Of a DNA stretch of 64,000 nt, positions 55,213-64,000 are shown one piece after another. Where the stretch lies: positions 3,373,001 to 3,437,000 of the forward strand of contig CP000699.1 in assembly GCA_000016765.1 (NCBI GenBank), given 5' to 3'. Made by a program: the position numbers and the translations under genes. The stretch comes from Rhizorhabdus wittichii RW1 (GTDB lineage Bacteria > Pseudomonadota > Alphaproteobacteria > Sphingomonadales > Sphingomonadaceae). Below the pieces are notes generated by a model. That model saw nothing but the letters and a program-made list of their open reading frames with translations, was not told the origin of the DNA and made no database searches. Every line of letters starts with the position of its first letter. Within the stretch, counting starts at the first letter, position 1.

Positions 55213-56778
55213 ATGACCCGCGATTCGAGCGCGACGACCGACTTCTCCCGGCGCGATGCGCTGCTCGCCGGGGTCGCGTCGGCGACGATGCTGGCGGGGG
55301 CCGGGGCGGCCGAGGCGCGCGTCGCCGGCCGCCGCGCCGCGCCCCCGCCCGAGATCGTCACCTGGACGGCGGCCGACCTCGCCGCGCGCATCCGCAGCCG
55401 CGCCGTGTCGTGCCGGGAGGTGATGACGGCGCATCTCGACTGGATCGACCGCGCCAATCCGGCGCTGAACGCGATCGTCTCGCGGGTCGAGAGGCCCGCG
55501 CTGCTCGCCGCCGCCGACGAAGCCGACCGCGAGATCGCCGCCGGGCGCCATCGCGGCTGGATGCACGGCCTGCCCCACGCGGTGAAGGACCTTGCCGCGA
55601 CGCGCGGCATCCGCACCACCATGGGATCGCCGATCTTCGCCGACAATGTGCCCAAGGCCGACGAGATCTTCGTCGAGCGGCTGCGCGCGGCGGGCGCGAT
55701 CCTGATCGGCAAGACCAACGTCCCCGAGTTCGGCCTCGGCTCGCAGAGCTACAACCCCGTCTTCGGCGTCACCCGCAACGCCTATGACCCGTCGCGCACC
55801 GCGGGCGGCAGCAGCGGCGGCGCGGCGGCGGCGCTGGCGGCGCGCATGGTGCCGGTCGCCGACGGCAGCGACTTCGCCGGATCGCTGCGCAACCCGGCCG
55901 GCTGGAACAATATCTTCGGCTTCCGTCCCTCGGCCGGCCGCGTCCCCCACGGCCCGACCAACGAGCTGTTCGTCCAGAATATCGGCTATGAGGGGCCGAT
56001 GGCGCGTACGGTCGGCGATCTCGCGCTGCTGCTGTCGGTGATGGCCGGCTACGACGCGCGCACGCCGCTGTCGCTCGACGGCGACCCGGCGGTCTTCGCG
56101 GGCCCGCTCGACCGCGACATGAAGGGCGTCCGCATCGGCTGGCTCGGCGATCTCGGCGGCGTGCCGATGGCGCCCGGCATGCTCGACCTCTGCCTGTCGG
56201 GGCTGCGGCGGCTGGAGGCGGCGGGCTGCGTGATCGAACCGGTCTCGCTCGACATCGACCATGACACGCTGTGGAAGGCCTTCGTCCAGCTCCGCCAGGG
56301 CTTCCTCGCCGGCGGCCTCGGCCCGCTCTACGCCGATCCCGCCAGGCGCAAGCTGCTCAAGCCCGAGGCGGTGTGGGAGATCGAGAATGGCATGAAGCTG
56401 TCGGCAGTCGACCTCTACAACGCCTCGGTCGTCCGTTCGCGCGTCTACGAGGCCTATCGCAAGGCGTTCGAGCGCCACGATTTCCTCGCCCTGCCGAGCG
56501 CGCAGCTCTTCCCCTTCGACGCGGACCTCCACTGGCCGAAGGAGATCGCGGGGGTGGCGATGGACAGCTACCACCGCTGGATGGAGATCGTCGCCGGGCC
56601 GAGCCTGACCGGCTGCCCGGCGCTGTGCGTCCCCGCCGGCTTCGGCCCCGAGGGGTTGCCGAGCGGCCTCCAGCTCGTCGGCCCCAGCCGCCAGGACCTC
56701 GCCGTCCTCCAGCTCGGCCGCGCCTATGAGCAGGTCGCGGGGGATATCCTCGGCCGGAAACCCGCGCTGCTGGGCTGA
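55213..56778 (+). CDS. Amidase signature family protein with a Tat signal
   Basis: 521 residues. SRRDALLAGVASATMLAGAG is a twin-arginine-type leader (RR at 13-14), so the enzyme is exported folded. The Ser-cisSer-Lys triad is Lys125 (PHAVKD), Ser200 (AGGSSGG) and Ser224 (FAGSLRNPA). The last motif differs slightly from the usual GGGSIRxPA. The family hydrolyses amides to acid plus ammonia or amine; the substrate is not predictable. Confidence 0.9.
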   Translation: MTRDSSATTDFSRRDALLAGVASATMLAGAGAAEARVAGRRAAPPPEIVTWTAADLAARIRSRAVSCREVMTAHLDWIDRANPALNAIVSRVERPALLAAADEADREIAAGRHRGWMHGLPHAVKDLAATRGIRTTMGSPIFADNVPKADEIFVERLRAAGAILIGKTNVPEFGLGSQSYNPVFGVTRNAYDPSRTAGGSSGGAAAALAARMVPVADGSDFAGSLRNPAGWNNIFGFRPSAGRVPHGPTNELFVQNIGYEGPMARTVGDLALLLSVMAGYDARTPLSLDGDPAVFAGPLDRDMKGVRIGWLGDLGGVPMAPGMLDLCLSGLRRLEAAGCVIEPVSLDIDHDTLWKAFVQLRQGFLAGGLGPLYADPARRKLLKPEAVWEIENGMKLSAVDLYNASVVRSRVYEAYRKAFERHDFLALPSAQLFPFDADLHWPKEIAGVAMDSYHRWMEIVAGPSLTGCPALCVPAGFGPEGLPSGLQLVGPSRQDLAVLQLGRAYEQVAGDILGRKPALLG

Positions 56779-56818
56779 GACTGCTCCAGTTCCGCCAAGA
56801 GCTGCCAACTTCTACATG

Positions 56819-56910
56819 GTCATCCCGGCGAAAGCCGGGATCTCACTTCTCCTCGTTCCCGTCCTGCAAGCGTGGAAAGGCAGGGAGATCCCGGCTTTCG
56901 CCGGGATGAC
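56819..56910. repeat. Family A inverted-repeat element, copy 2
   Basis: 92 bp with perfect 26-bp terminal inverted repeats (56819-56844 and 56885-56910); the end sequence begins GTCATCCCGGCGAAAGCCGG. Each end also folds on its own. Related to 46521-46601 and to the single arm at 43178-43204. It lies between convergent genes (amidase and pyruvate kinase). Confidence 0.9.
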
Positions 56911-56928
56911 GGTGGTTAAGGCGATGTC

Positions 56929-58386
56929 CTATCCGCCATAGCCCTTCAGCTCCTCGCCGGTCAGCCGGACGACGTGGAGCATGTTGGTCGACCCCGGCGT
57001 GCCGAAGGGGACGCCCGCGACCACGACGATGCGGTCGCCGGCATTGGCCAGCTTGTGGCGCAGCGCCATGCGCTTGGCCTTGGCGACCATCTCCTCGAAG
57101 CTGGCGACGTCGCGGGTGCGGACCGAATGGCTGCCCCACAGCAGGCCCATGCGCCGCGCGGTGGCGAGCTTCGGCGTCAGCACCAGCAGCGGCACCGAGG
57201 GCCGCTCGCGGGCGATGCGCCGCGCGGTCGATCCCGACAGGGTGAAGCAGATGATCAGGCTCGCCGAGACGGTCGCGGCGATCTGCGCGGCGGCCTCGGC
57301 CAGCGCGTCGGCGGTGGTCGCGTCGGGGTGCGTCTGGGTGAAGTGCAGCCGCGCGGCATAGCCGGGGTCGCTTTCGACCGAGCGGGCGATCGCGTCCATC
57401 ATCGCGACCGCCTCCTCGGGCCACTGGCCGCTCGCCGATTCGGCCGACAGCATCACCGCGTCGGCGCCGTCGTAGATCGCGGTCGCGACGTCGGACACCT
57501 CGGCGCGGGTCGGGGTCGGCGCCTGGATCATCGATTCGAGCATCTGGGTCGCGACCACCACCGGCCGGCCCATCCGCCGCGCGGTCTCGACGATGCGCTT
57601 CTGCATCGGCGGCACCCGCTCGGGCGGCAGCTCGACGCCCAGGTCGCCGCGCGCCACCATCACCGCGTCGGCGATCTCCAATATCTCGTCGAGCCGCTCG
57701 ACCGCCGCCGGCTTCTCGATCTTGGCGAGCAGCGCCGCCTTGCCGCCGATCAGCCGCCGCGCCTCGGCGACGTCCTCGGGCCGCTGGACGAAGCTCAGCG
57801 CGATCCAGTCGGCGCCATGGTCGCAGGCGAAGGTCAGGTCGCGGCGGTCCTTCTCGGTCAGCGCCGCCATCGGCACGATCACGTCGGGGACGTTGAGCCC
57901 CTTGCTGTTCGACAGCGCGCCGCCGACCTCGACCATCGTCTCGATCCGGTCGGGGTGGACGGCGCGGACGCGCAGCACCAGCTTGCCGTCGTCGAGCAGC
58001 AGCCGGGTGCCCGGCTCGAGCGCCTCGAAGATCTCGCGATGGGGAAGCTGGACGCGGTGCAGGTCGCCCGGCGCCGGGTCGCGGTCGAGGGTGAAGGCCT
58101 GGCCGGTCGCGAGCTGGACCGAGCCGTCGGCGAACTTGCCGACGCGGAGCTTCGGGCCCTGCAGGTCGAACAGGATCGTCGTCGCGCGGCCGAACTCCTT
58201 CTCCATGGCGCGGATCGCCTGGATCAGCGGGACTTTGTCCTCATGGGCGCCGTGGCTCATGTTGATGCGGAAGGCGTCGGCGCCGGCGCGGAACAGCTTC
58301 GCGATCATCTCGGGCGAACTGCTCGCGGGGCCGAGCGTGGCGAGCACGCGCACCTTGCGCTGGCGGGGGGGAATCTGGATGTCCAC
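56929..58386 (-). CDS. pyk: Pyruvate kinase
   Basis: 485 residues from a GTG at 58386 with GAGGAG upstream. It transfers phosphate from phosphoenolpyruvate to ADP. RKVRVLATLGPASSS, FRINMSHG, DLQGPKLRVG, ALSFVQRPEDV, MVARGDLGVELP, ATQMLESMI and DVATAIYDGADAVMLSAESA are the classical active-site blocks, including the Lys of AKIEKP. The C-terminal effector domain is present. Longer upstream readings are unsupported. Confidence 0.96.
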   Translation of the reverse strand: MDIQIPPRQRKVRVLATLGPASSSPEMIAKLFRAGADAFRINMSHGAHEDKVPLIQAIRAMEKEFGRATTILFDLQGPKLRVGKFADGSVQLATGQAFTLDRDPAPGDLHRVQLPHREIFEALEPGTRLLLDDGKLVLRVRAVHPDRIETMVEVGGALSNSKGLNVPDVIVPMAALTEKDRRDLTFACDHGADWIALSFVQRPEDVAEARRLIGGKAALLAKIEKPAAVERLDEILEIADAVMVARGDLGVELPPERVPPMQKRIVETARRMGRPVVVATQMLESMIQAPTPTRAEVSDVATAIYDGADAVMLSAESASGQWPEEAVAMMDAIARSVESDPGYAARLHFTQTHPDATTADALAEAAAQIAATVSASLIICFTLSGSTARRIARERPSVPLLVLTPKLATARRMGLLWGSHSVRTRDVASFEEMVAKAKRMALRHKLANAGDRIVVVAGVPFGTPGSTNMLHVVRLTGEELKGYGG

Positions 58387-58578
58387 GGGCGCTCCTCTGT
58401 GCGGAGCGCTTCGGGATAGAATCTGCCGCCGATATGGCAACCCCCTCCGTCGCCGTCCCGTCATGGTTCGTCGCATCGGAGCGCTTCGCCGATTCCCCGT
58501 TGCCGATTCCCCGTTGAGCGCCCGCACGGCTCGCTCTACAGCCTGCGCCTTTCACGCATATCGAGGGACTCGCGAATC

Positions 58579-58842
58579 ATGGCCGAAGCCGACACGACCG
58601 AAGACAAGGGCAGCATCGCGGCGCAGGAGCTGCGCCTGTTCGTCGAACGGGTCGAACGGCTCGAGGAAGAGAAGAAGGGCATCGCCGACGACATCAAGGA
58701 CGTCATGTCGGAGATGAAGGGCCGCGGCTACGACACCAAGATCGTCCGCAAGCTGATCTCGATCCGCAAGAAGAAGAAGGGCGAGCATGAGGAAGAGGCG
58801 ATGATCCTCGAAACCTACATGGCTGCTCTTGGTATGATTTAG
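58579..58842 (+). CDS. gapR: DUF2312 / GapR family nucleoid protein
   Basis: 87 residues. SIAAQELRLFVERVERLEEEKKGIADDIKDV and YDTKIVRKLISIRKKKK are the conserved helices of GapR, the alphaproteobacterial protein that binds overtwisted DNA ahead of polymerases and helps topoisomerases. The length matches the family. It is divergent from pyruvate kinase and is followed at once by a remarkable multi-hairpin region. Confidence 0.92.
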   Translation: MAEADTTEDKGSIAAQELRLFVERVERLEEEKKGIADDIKDVMSEMKGRGYDTKIVRKLISIRKKKKGEHEEEAMILETYMAALGMI

Positions 58843-59044
58843 CCCTCAGACGCCGGGCGCCGGGCATCCGCCCGGCTTGGCTTCCTCGCATAAGCTCGGG
58901 CGCGCGTTCGCGCTTGCGGGACATATACATGTCCCGACGCAGAGCTTATCGTCGGAGCCTGTGAGGGCTCCGCAAGCGCGAACGCGCGCCCGAGCTTATG
59001 CGAGGATAGCCAAGGTCACGGATGTGACCGCCGGCGCTTGAGGG
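58843..59044. repeat. Multi-branched inverted-repeat element between gapR and panB
   Basis: Nearly the whole 212-bp gap can fold into one structure: an outer stem CCCTCA / TGAGGG (58843-58848, 59039-59044) with CGCCGG / CCGGCG; a left hairpin GCCGGGC-ATCC-GCCCGGC; a perfect 36-bp stem (58884-58919 with 58970-59005) extended by TTGGCT / AGCCAA; inside it CGGGACAT-ATAC-ATGTCCCG and GGAGCC-TGTGA-GGGCTCC; and a right hairpin GGTCAC-GGAT-GTGACC. No open frame. Confidence 0.88.
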
Positions 59045-59054
59045 CCAATCAACA

Positions 59055-59912
59055 ATGTCCACCTTCCAGATCGACACCGCCACCAGCCGCGCCAATCCGA
59101 CGCCGGCGCCGATGAAGCGGCTCACCGTCCCCGCGATCCGCGCCGCCAAGGGCAAGACGCCGGTGGTGGTGCTGACCGCCTACACGATCCGGATGGCGCA
59201 GATCCTCGATCCGCATTGCGACATGCTGCTGGTCGGCGACAGCCTGGGCCAGGTGCTCTACGGCCTGCCGTCGAGCGTGCCGGTCAGCCTCGACATGATG
59301 ATCGCGCACGGCGCGGCGGTGGTGCGCGGCAGCTATCACAGCCTGGTCGTCGTCGACATGCCGTTCGGCTCCTATGAGGAAAGCCCCGAACAGGCGTTCC
59401 GCTCGGCCGCGCGGGTGCTCAAGGAGACCGGCGCCGCGGCGGTCAAGCTCGAGGGCGGGGCGGCGATGGCGGAGACGATCGCCTTCCTGACGGCGCGGGG
59501 CATACCGGTGGTCGGCCATGTCGGCCTCACCCCGCAGGCGGTGAACGTGCTCGGCGGCTATGGCGCGCGCGGGCGCGGGCAGGAGGAATATGCCCGGCTG
59601 ATCGACGACGCCAAGGCGGTCTCCCAGGCCGGGGCCTTCTCGCTGGTGGTCGAGGGCGTGGTCGAGCCGCTGGCGATCGAGATGACCCGCGCGATCGACG
59701 TCCCGACGATCGGCATCGGCGGCTCGGTCGAATGCGACGGCCAGGTGCTCGTGATCGACGACATGCTGGGCATGTTCGACCGGGTGCCGCGCTTCGTGAA
59801 GAAATATGAGCAGCTCTCCGAGAAGATCGACGCGGCGGTCGCGACCTATGCCGCCGACGTCCGCGAGCGCCGCTTCCCGACCGTCGACCAGACCTATCAG
59901 CCGAAGAAGTGA
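59055..59912 (+). CDS. panB: 3-methyl-2-oxobutanoate hydroxymethyltransferase
   Basis: 285 residues. It adds a hydroxymethyl group from methylene-THF to 2-oxoisovalerate, the first step to pantoate and coenzyme A. Signatures: [57 protein letters not shown] and [23 protein letters not shown] (metal and substrate residues). Start at 59055. The multi-hairpin element lies directly upstream, so its promoter or leader must include that structure. Confidence 0.96.
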   Translation: MSTFQIDTATSRANPTPAPMKRLTVPAIRAAKGKTPVVVLTAYTIRMAQILDPHCDMLLVGDSLGQVLYGLPSSVPVSLDMMIAHGAAVVRGSYHSLVVVDMPFGSYEESPEQAFRSAARVLKETGAAAVKLEGGAAMAETIAFLTARGIPVVGHVGLTPQAVNVLGGYGARGRGQEEYARLIDDAKAVSQAGAFSLVVEGVVEPLAIEMTRAIDVPTIGIGGSVECDGQVLVIDDMLGMFDRVPRFVKKYEQLSEKIDAAVATYAADVRERRFPTVDQTYQPKK

Positions 59913-60003
59913 AGGGGCGGCCGTTCATCCGGCATATCTATTGACTATGGCACCGCGCGCTCACGCTCGCTAAGAGACCCGTTCCTAGTTCCGGAGAAGA
60001 TGC

Positions 60004-60711
60004 TTGGCCTCCACGCCGCCCACCGAAGAAGCCTTCCTGCGCGAGGTCGACGACGAGCTGCGCCGCGACCAGCTCCAGAAGATGGTCCGGCATTACGGAC
60101 GGATCGCGCTGGTCGCGCTCCTCCTTCTCCTGGTCGCCTTCGCCGGCTTCCTCTACTGGCGCCAGGCGTCGGAGAAGAAGGCCGAGGCGCAGGGCGAGCA
60201 GATGAGCGCGCTGATCGCCGACGTGCAGGCGAGCCGCAAGGCCGAGGCCGCGAAGAAGATCGACACGCTCGTCGCCGAGGGCGGCGACGGCTATCGCATC
60301 GCGGCGCTGCTGACCAAGGCGACGCTCGCCGCCGACCGCGGCGACACCAAGAGCGCGATCGGCATCTATGCCGGCATCGCCGCCGACGAGAAGGCCGCCC
60401 AGCCCTATCGCGACGTCTCGCTGATCCGGCAGACCCTGCTCGAATATGACGGCCTGACGCCGCAGCAGGTGATCGACCGTCTCAAGCCGCTGGCGGTCGA
60501 GGGCAACGCCTTCTTCGGTACCGCGGGGGAGATGACCGCGGTCGCGATGATCCAGGCCAATCGTGGCGCCGAGGCGGGCCGGCTGCTCGCCGCCGTCGCC
60601 CGCGACAAGACCGTGCCCGATACGCTGCGGACCCGCGCCGCGCGCCTCGCGACCAGCCTCGGCGTCAATGTCGACGTCGCGCCCGCCGCCGCCCCCGCTG
60701 ACAAGGATTGA
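60004..60711 (+). CDS. YfgM-like tetratricopeptide membrane protein
   Basis: 235 residues. A short cytoplasmic N terminus (ASTPPTEEAFLREVDDELRRD), one transmembrane helix (about residues 32-52) and a periplasmic TPR-like helical domain follow the YfgM/PF09976 plan, a chaperone partner of the Sec translocon. The start is TTG at 60004, with GGAG upstream; the ATG at 60000 is out of frame. It is followed after 4 bp by bamB, a standard gene pair. Confidence 0.88.
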   Translation: MASTPPTEEAFLREVDDELRRDQLQKMVRHYGRIALVALLLLLVAFAGFLYWRQASEKKAEAQGEQMSALIADVQASRKAEAAKKIDTLVAEGGDGYRIAALLTKATLAADRGDTKSAIGIYAGIAADEKAAQPYRDVSLIRQTLLEYDGLTPQQVIDRLKPLAVEGNAFFGTAGEMTAVAMIQANRGAEAGRLLAAVARDKTVPDTLRTRAARLATSLGVNVDVAPAAAPADKD

Positions 60712-60715
60712 TCGG

Positions 60716-62050
60716 ATGACCCGGAAGTTTTTCGCGCTCACGGCGGCGCTGGCGATGACGACGATGCTCGCCGGCTGCGGCATCTTCGGCGGCGGCGAGG
60801 GCAAGAAGCCCAAGACCCCGGTGCTGGGCCAGCGCATCCCGATCCTGACCGCCGAGACCGGCGCGGAGGTCGATCCGACGCTGGAGGTGGTGCCGGTCAC
60901 CGTGCCCGCCGAGCAGGTCAATCCCGAATGGGCCCAGCCGGGCGGCAACGCCACCAAGTCGATGGGCCATGTCGCGCTCGGCCAGCAGCTCGGCGTCGCC
61001 TGGGACCGCAAGATCGCCGGATCGACCAAGAAGGCCCGGCTCGCGGCCGGCCCGGTGGTCGGCGGCGGCCGCGTCTATGTGATCGACGTCGATGCCGAGA
61101 TCCACGCCTATGACCTCAAGACCGGCGCGCCGGCCTGGACCGCCGTGCTATCCGACAAGGGCGGCAACAAGGCGTCGCTGTTCGGCGGCGGCGTCAGCTA
61201 CAGCAACGGCAAGGTGTTCGCGACCAACGGCGTCGGCGATGCCGCCGCGTTCGACGCCGGCAACGGCAGCCAGCTCTGGAAGGTGCGCCCGGGCGGCCCG
61301 CTGCGCGGCGCCCCGTCGGTCGGGAGCGATGCCGTCTATGTGATGAGCCAGGACAACCAGCTCTTCGCGCTCAAGGAAACCAATGGCGAGCTGATCTGGA
61401 CCGCGAGCGGCAGCCTCGAGAACGCCGCCGTGTTCGGCGTCGGCGCGCCCGCCATCGGCCAGGGCACCGTCGTCGCCGGCTTCTCGTCGGGCGAGCTGAC
61501 CGCCTATCGCTACGAGAATGGCCGCGCGGTGTGGCAGGATTCGCTGTCGCGCACCAGCATCACCACCTCGGTCGCCAGCCTCGTCGACATCGACGCCTCG
61601 CCGGTGATCGACCAGGGCCGCGTCTATGCCGTCGGCCAGGGCGGCCGCATGGTCGCGATGGACATCCTCACCGGCCAGCGCCTGTGGGAGCTCAACATCG
61701 CCGGCATCGAGACGCCGTGGGTCGCGGGCGAATGGCTGTTCCTCGTCACCGACGACGCCAAGCTGCTCTGCATCGCCCGCAACAGCGGCCGCATCCGCTG
61801 GCAGACCCAGCTCACCCGCTGGAAGAACGTCAAGAAGAAGAGCAAGCCGATCGGCTGGTCGGGCCCGATCCTCGCCGGCGGCCGCCTGATCCTCACCAAC
61901 ACCGAGGGCCAGGTCGTCAACGTCGCGGTCGACACCGGCAAGGTCGGCTCGATCACCAAGCTCGGCGACACCATCTACGCCGCGCCGGTGGTGGCGGACA
62001 ACACGCTGCTCGTGCTGACCGACAAGGGAAAGCTGGTAGCGTATCGGTAG
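60716..62050 (+). CDS. bamB: Outer membrane protein assembly factor BamB
   Basis: 444 residues. A lipoprotein signal (MTRKFFALTAALAMTTMLAGC, lipobox LAGC) precedes an eight-bladed PQQ-type beta-propeller; repeated blade motifs include AEIHAYDLKTGAPAWTA, AAAFDAGNGSQLWKV, LFALKETNGELIWTA and LCIARNSGRIRWQT. BamB is a part of the BAM complex that inserts outer-membrane barrels, here including the many TonB receptors. It is directly downstream of the YfgM-like gene. Confidence 0.94.
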   Translation: MTRKFFALTAALAMTTMLAGCGIFGGGEGKKPKTPVLGQRIPILTAETGAEVDPTLEVVPVTVPAEQVNPEWAQPGGNATKSMGHVALGQQLGVAWDRKIAGSTKKARLAAGPVVGGGRVYVIDVDAEIHAYDLKTGAPAWTAVLSDKGGNKASLFGGGVSYSNGKVFATNGVGDAAAFDAGNGSQLWKVRPGGPLRGAPSVGSDAVYVMSQDNQLFALKETNGELIWTASGSLENAAVFGVGAPAIGQGTVVAGFSSGELTAYRYENGRAVWQDSLSRTSITTSVASLVDIDASPVIDQGRVYAVGQGGRMVAMDILTGQRLWELNIAGIETPWVAGEWLFLVTDDAKLLCIARNSGRIRWQTQLTRWKNVKKKSKPIGWSGPILAGGRLILTNTEGQVVNVAVDTGKVGSITKLGDTIYAAPVVADNTLLVLTDKGKLVAYR

Positions 62051-62068
62051 GGGCCGCTTTGCGGCCCC
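62050..62068 (+). terminator. Hairpin after bamB
   Basis: GGGGCCGC-TTT-GCGGCCCC, a perfect 8-bp stem starting at the last base of the stop codon. There is no T-run, so it may be an mRNA-stability hairpin between bamB and der. Confidence 0.5.
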
Positions 62069-62123
62069 GCCCGGCGTATGAGGGCTAACAAAAACCTCAT
62101 AATCCCGCTATGGGCCCCCTCCC

Positions 62124-63488
62124 ATGGCACAGCTCCCCACCGTCGCGATCGTCGGCCGGCCCAATGTCGGCAAGTCGACGCTGTTCAACCGTCTCGTCGG
62201 CAAGAAGCTGGCGCTGGTCGACGACCGGCCCGGCGTCACGCGCGATCGGCGCGAAGGCGACGCGACCCTGATCGGTCTCGACTTCCGCGTGATCGACACC
62301 GCCGGCTTCGAGACCGACGATCCGCAGACGCTGCCCGGCCGGATGCGCGCGCAGACCCAGGCGGCGGTGCGCGAGGCCGATGTCGCGCTGTTCATGGTCG
62401 ACGCGCGGGCGGGCGTGACCCCGCTCGACGAGGAGGTTGCCCTGTGGCTGCGTGGCGAGGACACGCCGGTGGTGCTCGTCGCCAACAAGGCGGAAGGCAA
62501 GGCGACCGAAGCCGGCGTGCATGAGGCTTACGGCCTGGGCCTCGGCGATCCGATCCCCTTTTCGGCCGAACATGGCGAGGGCCTGGTCGACCTGTTCGAA
62601 GCATTGCGGCCGCATATCGAGCGCGACGAGGATCAGGACGGCGAAGAGGGCGAGGACGAGGATGCGGCCGGCCCGCTCAAGCTGGCGATCGTCGGCCGTC
62701 CCAATGCCGGCAAGTCGACCCTGATCAACAAGATCCTCGGCGAGCAGCGGATGATCACCGGTCCCGAAGCGGGGATCACCCGCGATTCGATCGCGATCGA
62801 CTGGGACTGGCATGCCCCCGACGGCACGGTCCGGCCGATCCGGCTGATCGACACGGCCGGGATGCGCAAGCGCGCCAAGGTGCAGGACAAGCTGGAGAAG
62901 CTGTCGGTCGCCGACGGCCTGCGCGCGGTCGACTTCGCCGAGGTCGTGGTGCTGCTGCTCGACGCGACGCTGGGGCTGGAGGCGCAGGACCTGCGCATCG
63001 CCGACAAGGTGCTGCAGGAAGGCCGCGCGCTGATCATCGCGCTGAGCAAATGGGACGTCGCCGCCGATCCGCCCGCGCTGTTCCAGGGCGTCCGCACCGC
63101 GCTCGACGAGGGGCTGGCGCAGGTCAAGGGCCTGCCGCTGCTCACCGTCTCGGGGGTCAGCGGCCGCGGCGTCGACCAGCTCCTCCAGGCCGCGCACGAG
63201 ACGCGCGAGGCTTGGTCGCAGCGCGTGTCGACCGCGAAGCTCAACCGCTGGTTCGAGCGCGCGATCGAGGCCAATCCGCCGCCCGCGCCCGGCGGCAAGC
63301 GGATCAAGCTGCGCTACCTGACCCAGGCGCGGACCCGGCCGCCCAGCTTCGTGCTGTTCGGCACCCGCGTCGACCAGTTGCCCGAAAGCTACCGCCGCTA
63401 CCTCGTCAACGGCATCCGCCGCGATCTCGGCTTCGGTTCGGTGCCGGTGCGGCTGACCTTGCGCGCGCCGAAGAATCCGTTCGACTGA
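62124..63488 (+). CDS. der: Ribosome-assembly GTPase Der (EngA)
   Basis: 454 residues with two GTPase domains and a C-terminal KH-like domain. Domain 1: GRPNVGKST (Walker A), DTAG, NKAE in place of NKxD. Domain 2: GRPNAGKST, DTAG and SKWD. A short acidic linker (about residues 170-182, rich in Glu/Asp) lies between them. Der takes part in 50S subunit assembly. The stop overlaps the start of the next gene (TGATG). Confidence 0.96.
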   Translation: MAQLPTVAIVGRPNVGKSTLFNRLVGKKLALVDDRPGVTRDRREGDATLIGLDFRVIDTAGFETDDPQTLPGRMRAQTQAAVREADVALFMVDARAGVTPLDEEVALWLRGEDTPVVLVANKAEGKATEAGVHEAYGLGLGDPIPFSAEHGEGLVDLFEALRPHIERDEDQDGEEGEDEDAAGPLKLAIVGRPNAGKSTLINKILGEQRMITGPEAGITRDSIAIDWDWHAPDGTVRPIRLIDTAGMRKRAKVQDKLEKLSVADGLRAVDFAEVVVLLLDATLGLEAQDLRIADKVLQEGRALIIALSKWDVAADPPALFQGVRTALDEGLAQVKGLPLLTVSGVSGRGVDQLLQAAHETREAWSQRVSTAKLNRWFERAIEANPPPAPGGKRIKLRYLTQARTRPPSFVLFGTRVDQLPESYRRYLVNGIRRDLGFGSVPVRLTLRAPKNPFD

Positions 63489-63706
63489 TGCCGCCGCTCC
63501 GGCTCGACGCGCGCGGGATGCGTTGCCCCTGGCCGGTGGTGCGGCTGGCGCGCGCGATCCGCGACGGCGCGGAGGCGGTGCTGATCCTCGCCGACGACCC
63601 GATCGCGCCCGGCGAGATCGCGGCGTTGGCGGCGCAGCGGGGATGGTCGGTCGCGCCCGCCGCCGAACCCGCCGCCTGGATCGTCAGCGCGCCGGTCGGC
63701 TCCTGA
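63488..63706 (+). CDS. TusA-like sulfurtransferase
   Basis: 72 residues. DARGMRCPWPVVRLARAI carries the CPxP motif of TusA/SirA proteins, with the reactive cysteine near residue 13. Such proteins relay sulfur for tRNA thiolation or metabolism. Its start codon overlaps the der stop (TGATG), so it is co-translated with der, a common arrangement in sphingomonads. Confidence 0.88.
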   Translation: MPPLRLDARGMRCPWPVVRLARAIRDGAEAVLILADDPIAPGEIAALAAQRGWSVAPAAEPAAWIVSAPVGS

Positions 63707-63714
63707 GCGCTTCG

Positions 63715-63733
63715 ACCATCGTCTAACGATGGT
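63715..63733 (+). terminator. Hairpin after the TusA-like gene
   Basis: ACCATCGT-CTA-ACGATGGT, a perfect 8-bp stem, 8 bp after the stop codon. No T-run follows. Confidence 0.5.
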
Positions 63734-63866
63734 AGGCGATAAAGCGGTGAATGGTCTTCGCGACTACGGAAAATCGGCTGAAAACAATGCCCTTGCGGTA
63801 ACCTGACGTTTACGAGCCCGCGCTTATGGTCCCGATATCGGGCAGAGGTGCGAACGGGAACGGAAG

Positions 63867-64000
63867 ATGGGGCAGGGCGGCAACAGCGTGGTGAACTGGA
63901 CGACGTTCGGCCAGACGCGCTCGCTGATCGGCAATGATTTCGTCAAGATCCTCGGCCATTATCGCGACGATGCCGCCCGATATGTGGTCGCGGTCGAGCA
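63867..64000 (+). CDS. Hpt-domain protein, N-terminal part
   Basis: Partial; continues beyond the right edge. The visible 44 residues (NSVVNWTTFGQTRSLIGNDF, VKILGHYRDDAARYVVAVE) resemble the first helices of histidine phosphotransfer (Hpt) domains; the phosphorylated His would be downstream of the window. GGAACGGAAG precedes the ATG. It would act in a two-component phosphorelay. Confidence 0.6.
   Translation, partial: MGQGGNSVVNWTTFGQTRSLIGNDFVKILGHYRDDAARYVVAVE

Noticed and set aside
53449-56808. Single frame of more than 1100 codons spanning the S10 peptidase and beyond on the minus strand
   Set aside because: Only the part from 55056 down is real (signal peptide plus S10 domain). The upstream part is antisense to the amidase.

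Overview
The window is high-GC DNA from an alphaproteobacterium, most likely a sphingomonad (Sphingomonadales, genus not determinable from here; a Rhizorhabdus/Sphingobium-like catabolic strain would fit). Reasons: three TonB-dependent receptors placed inside catabolic clusters, a GapR (DUF2312) protein, a cysteine-free type L36, an alphaproteobacterial LexA box (GTTC-N7-GTTC) in front of uvrA, and the run panB - YfgM-like - bamB - der - tusA-like. No rRNA, tRNA or CRISPR was found.

Layout. (1) 1-9591, minus strand: an eight-gene, tightly overlapping operon under a GntR/FCD regulator: TonB receptor, serine esterase, SDR dehydrogenase, MFS carrier, BKACE (beta-keto acid cleavage enzyme), and hydantoinase/acetone-carboxylase-type HyuA and HyuB (HyuB runs off the edge). 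Read together it suggests ester -> alcohol -> ketone -> beta-keto acid -> CoA ester. (2) 9691-10374: a 5'-truncated IS30-family transposase. (3) 10407-18148: an aromatic-degradation island with a flavin monooxygenase, a bicupin dioxygenase, an FAH-family enzyme, a 2-keto-4-pentenoate-type hydratase, an HpcH/HpaI aldolase, an OCD-family protein and a LysR regulator. (4) 18484-26942, plus strand: TonB receptor, metallophosphoesterase, a second BKACE, a VOC metalloprotein, a SnoaL-like protein and a self-sufficient P450 fused to its reductase. (5) 26953-33548, minus: two translationally coupled genes for very large exported proteins, one with ankyrin repeats, one resembling a polymorphic toxin. 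(6) 33692-39752, minus: TonB receptor, class I amidotransferase, polysaccharide-deacetylase-fold hydrolase, N,N-dimethylformamidase large-subunit-like protein and TetR. (7) 40016-64000: mainly conserved housekeeping genes (SRAP, uvrA, PduO-type adenosyltransferase, gluQRS, HNH, PilZ, L36, pyruvate kinase, gapR, panB, bamB, der) mixed with peptidases, an amidase, an RTX protein and at least three families of short inverted-repeat elements.

The left 40 kb is therefore an accessory catabolic region of several substrate-specific modules, each with its own receptor or regulator, and the right 24 kb is core chromosome. The least explained items are the ankyrin/toxin-like gene pair, the ketone-carboxylase/BKACE operon, the amidohydrolase operon behind a 17-bp inverted repeat, and a 200-nt multi-hairpin element between gapR and panB.
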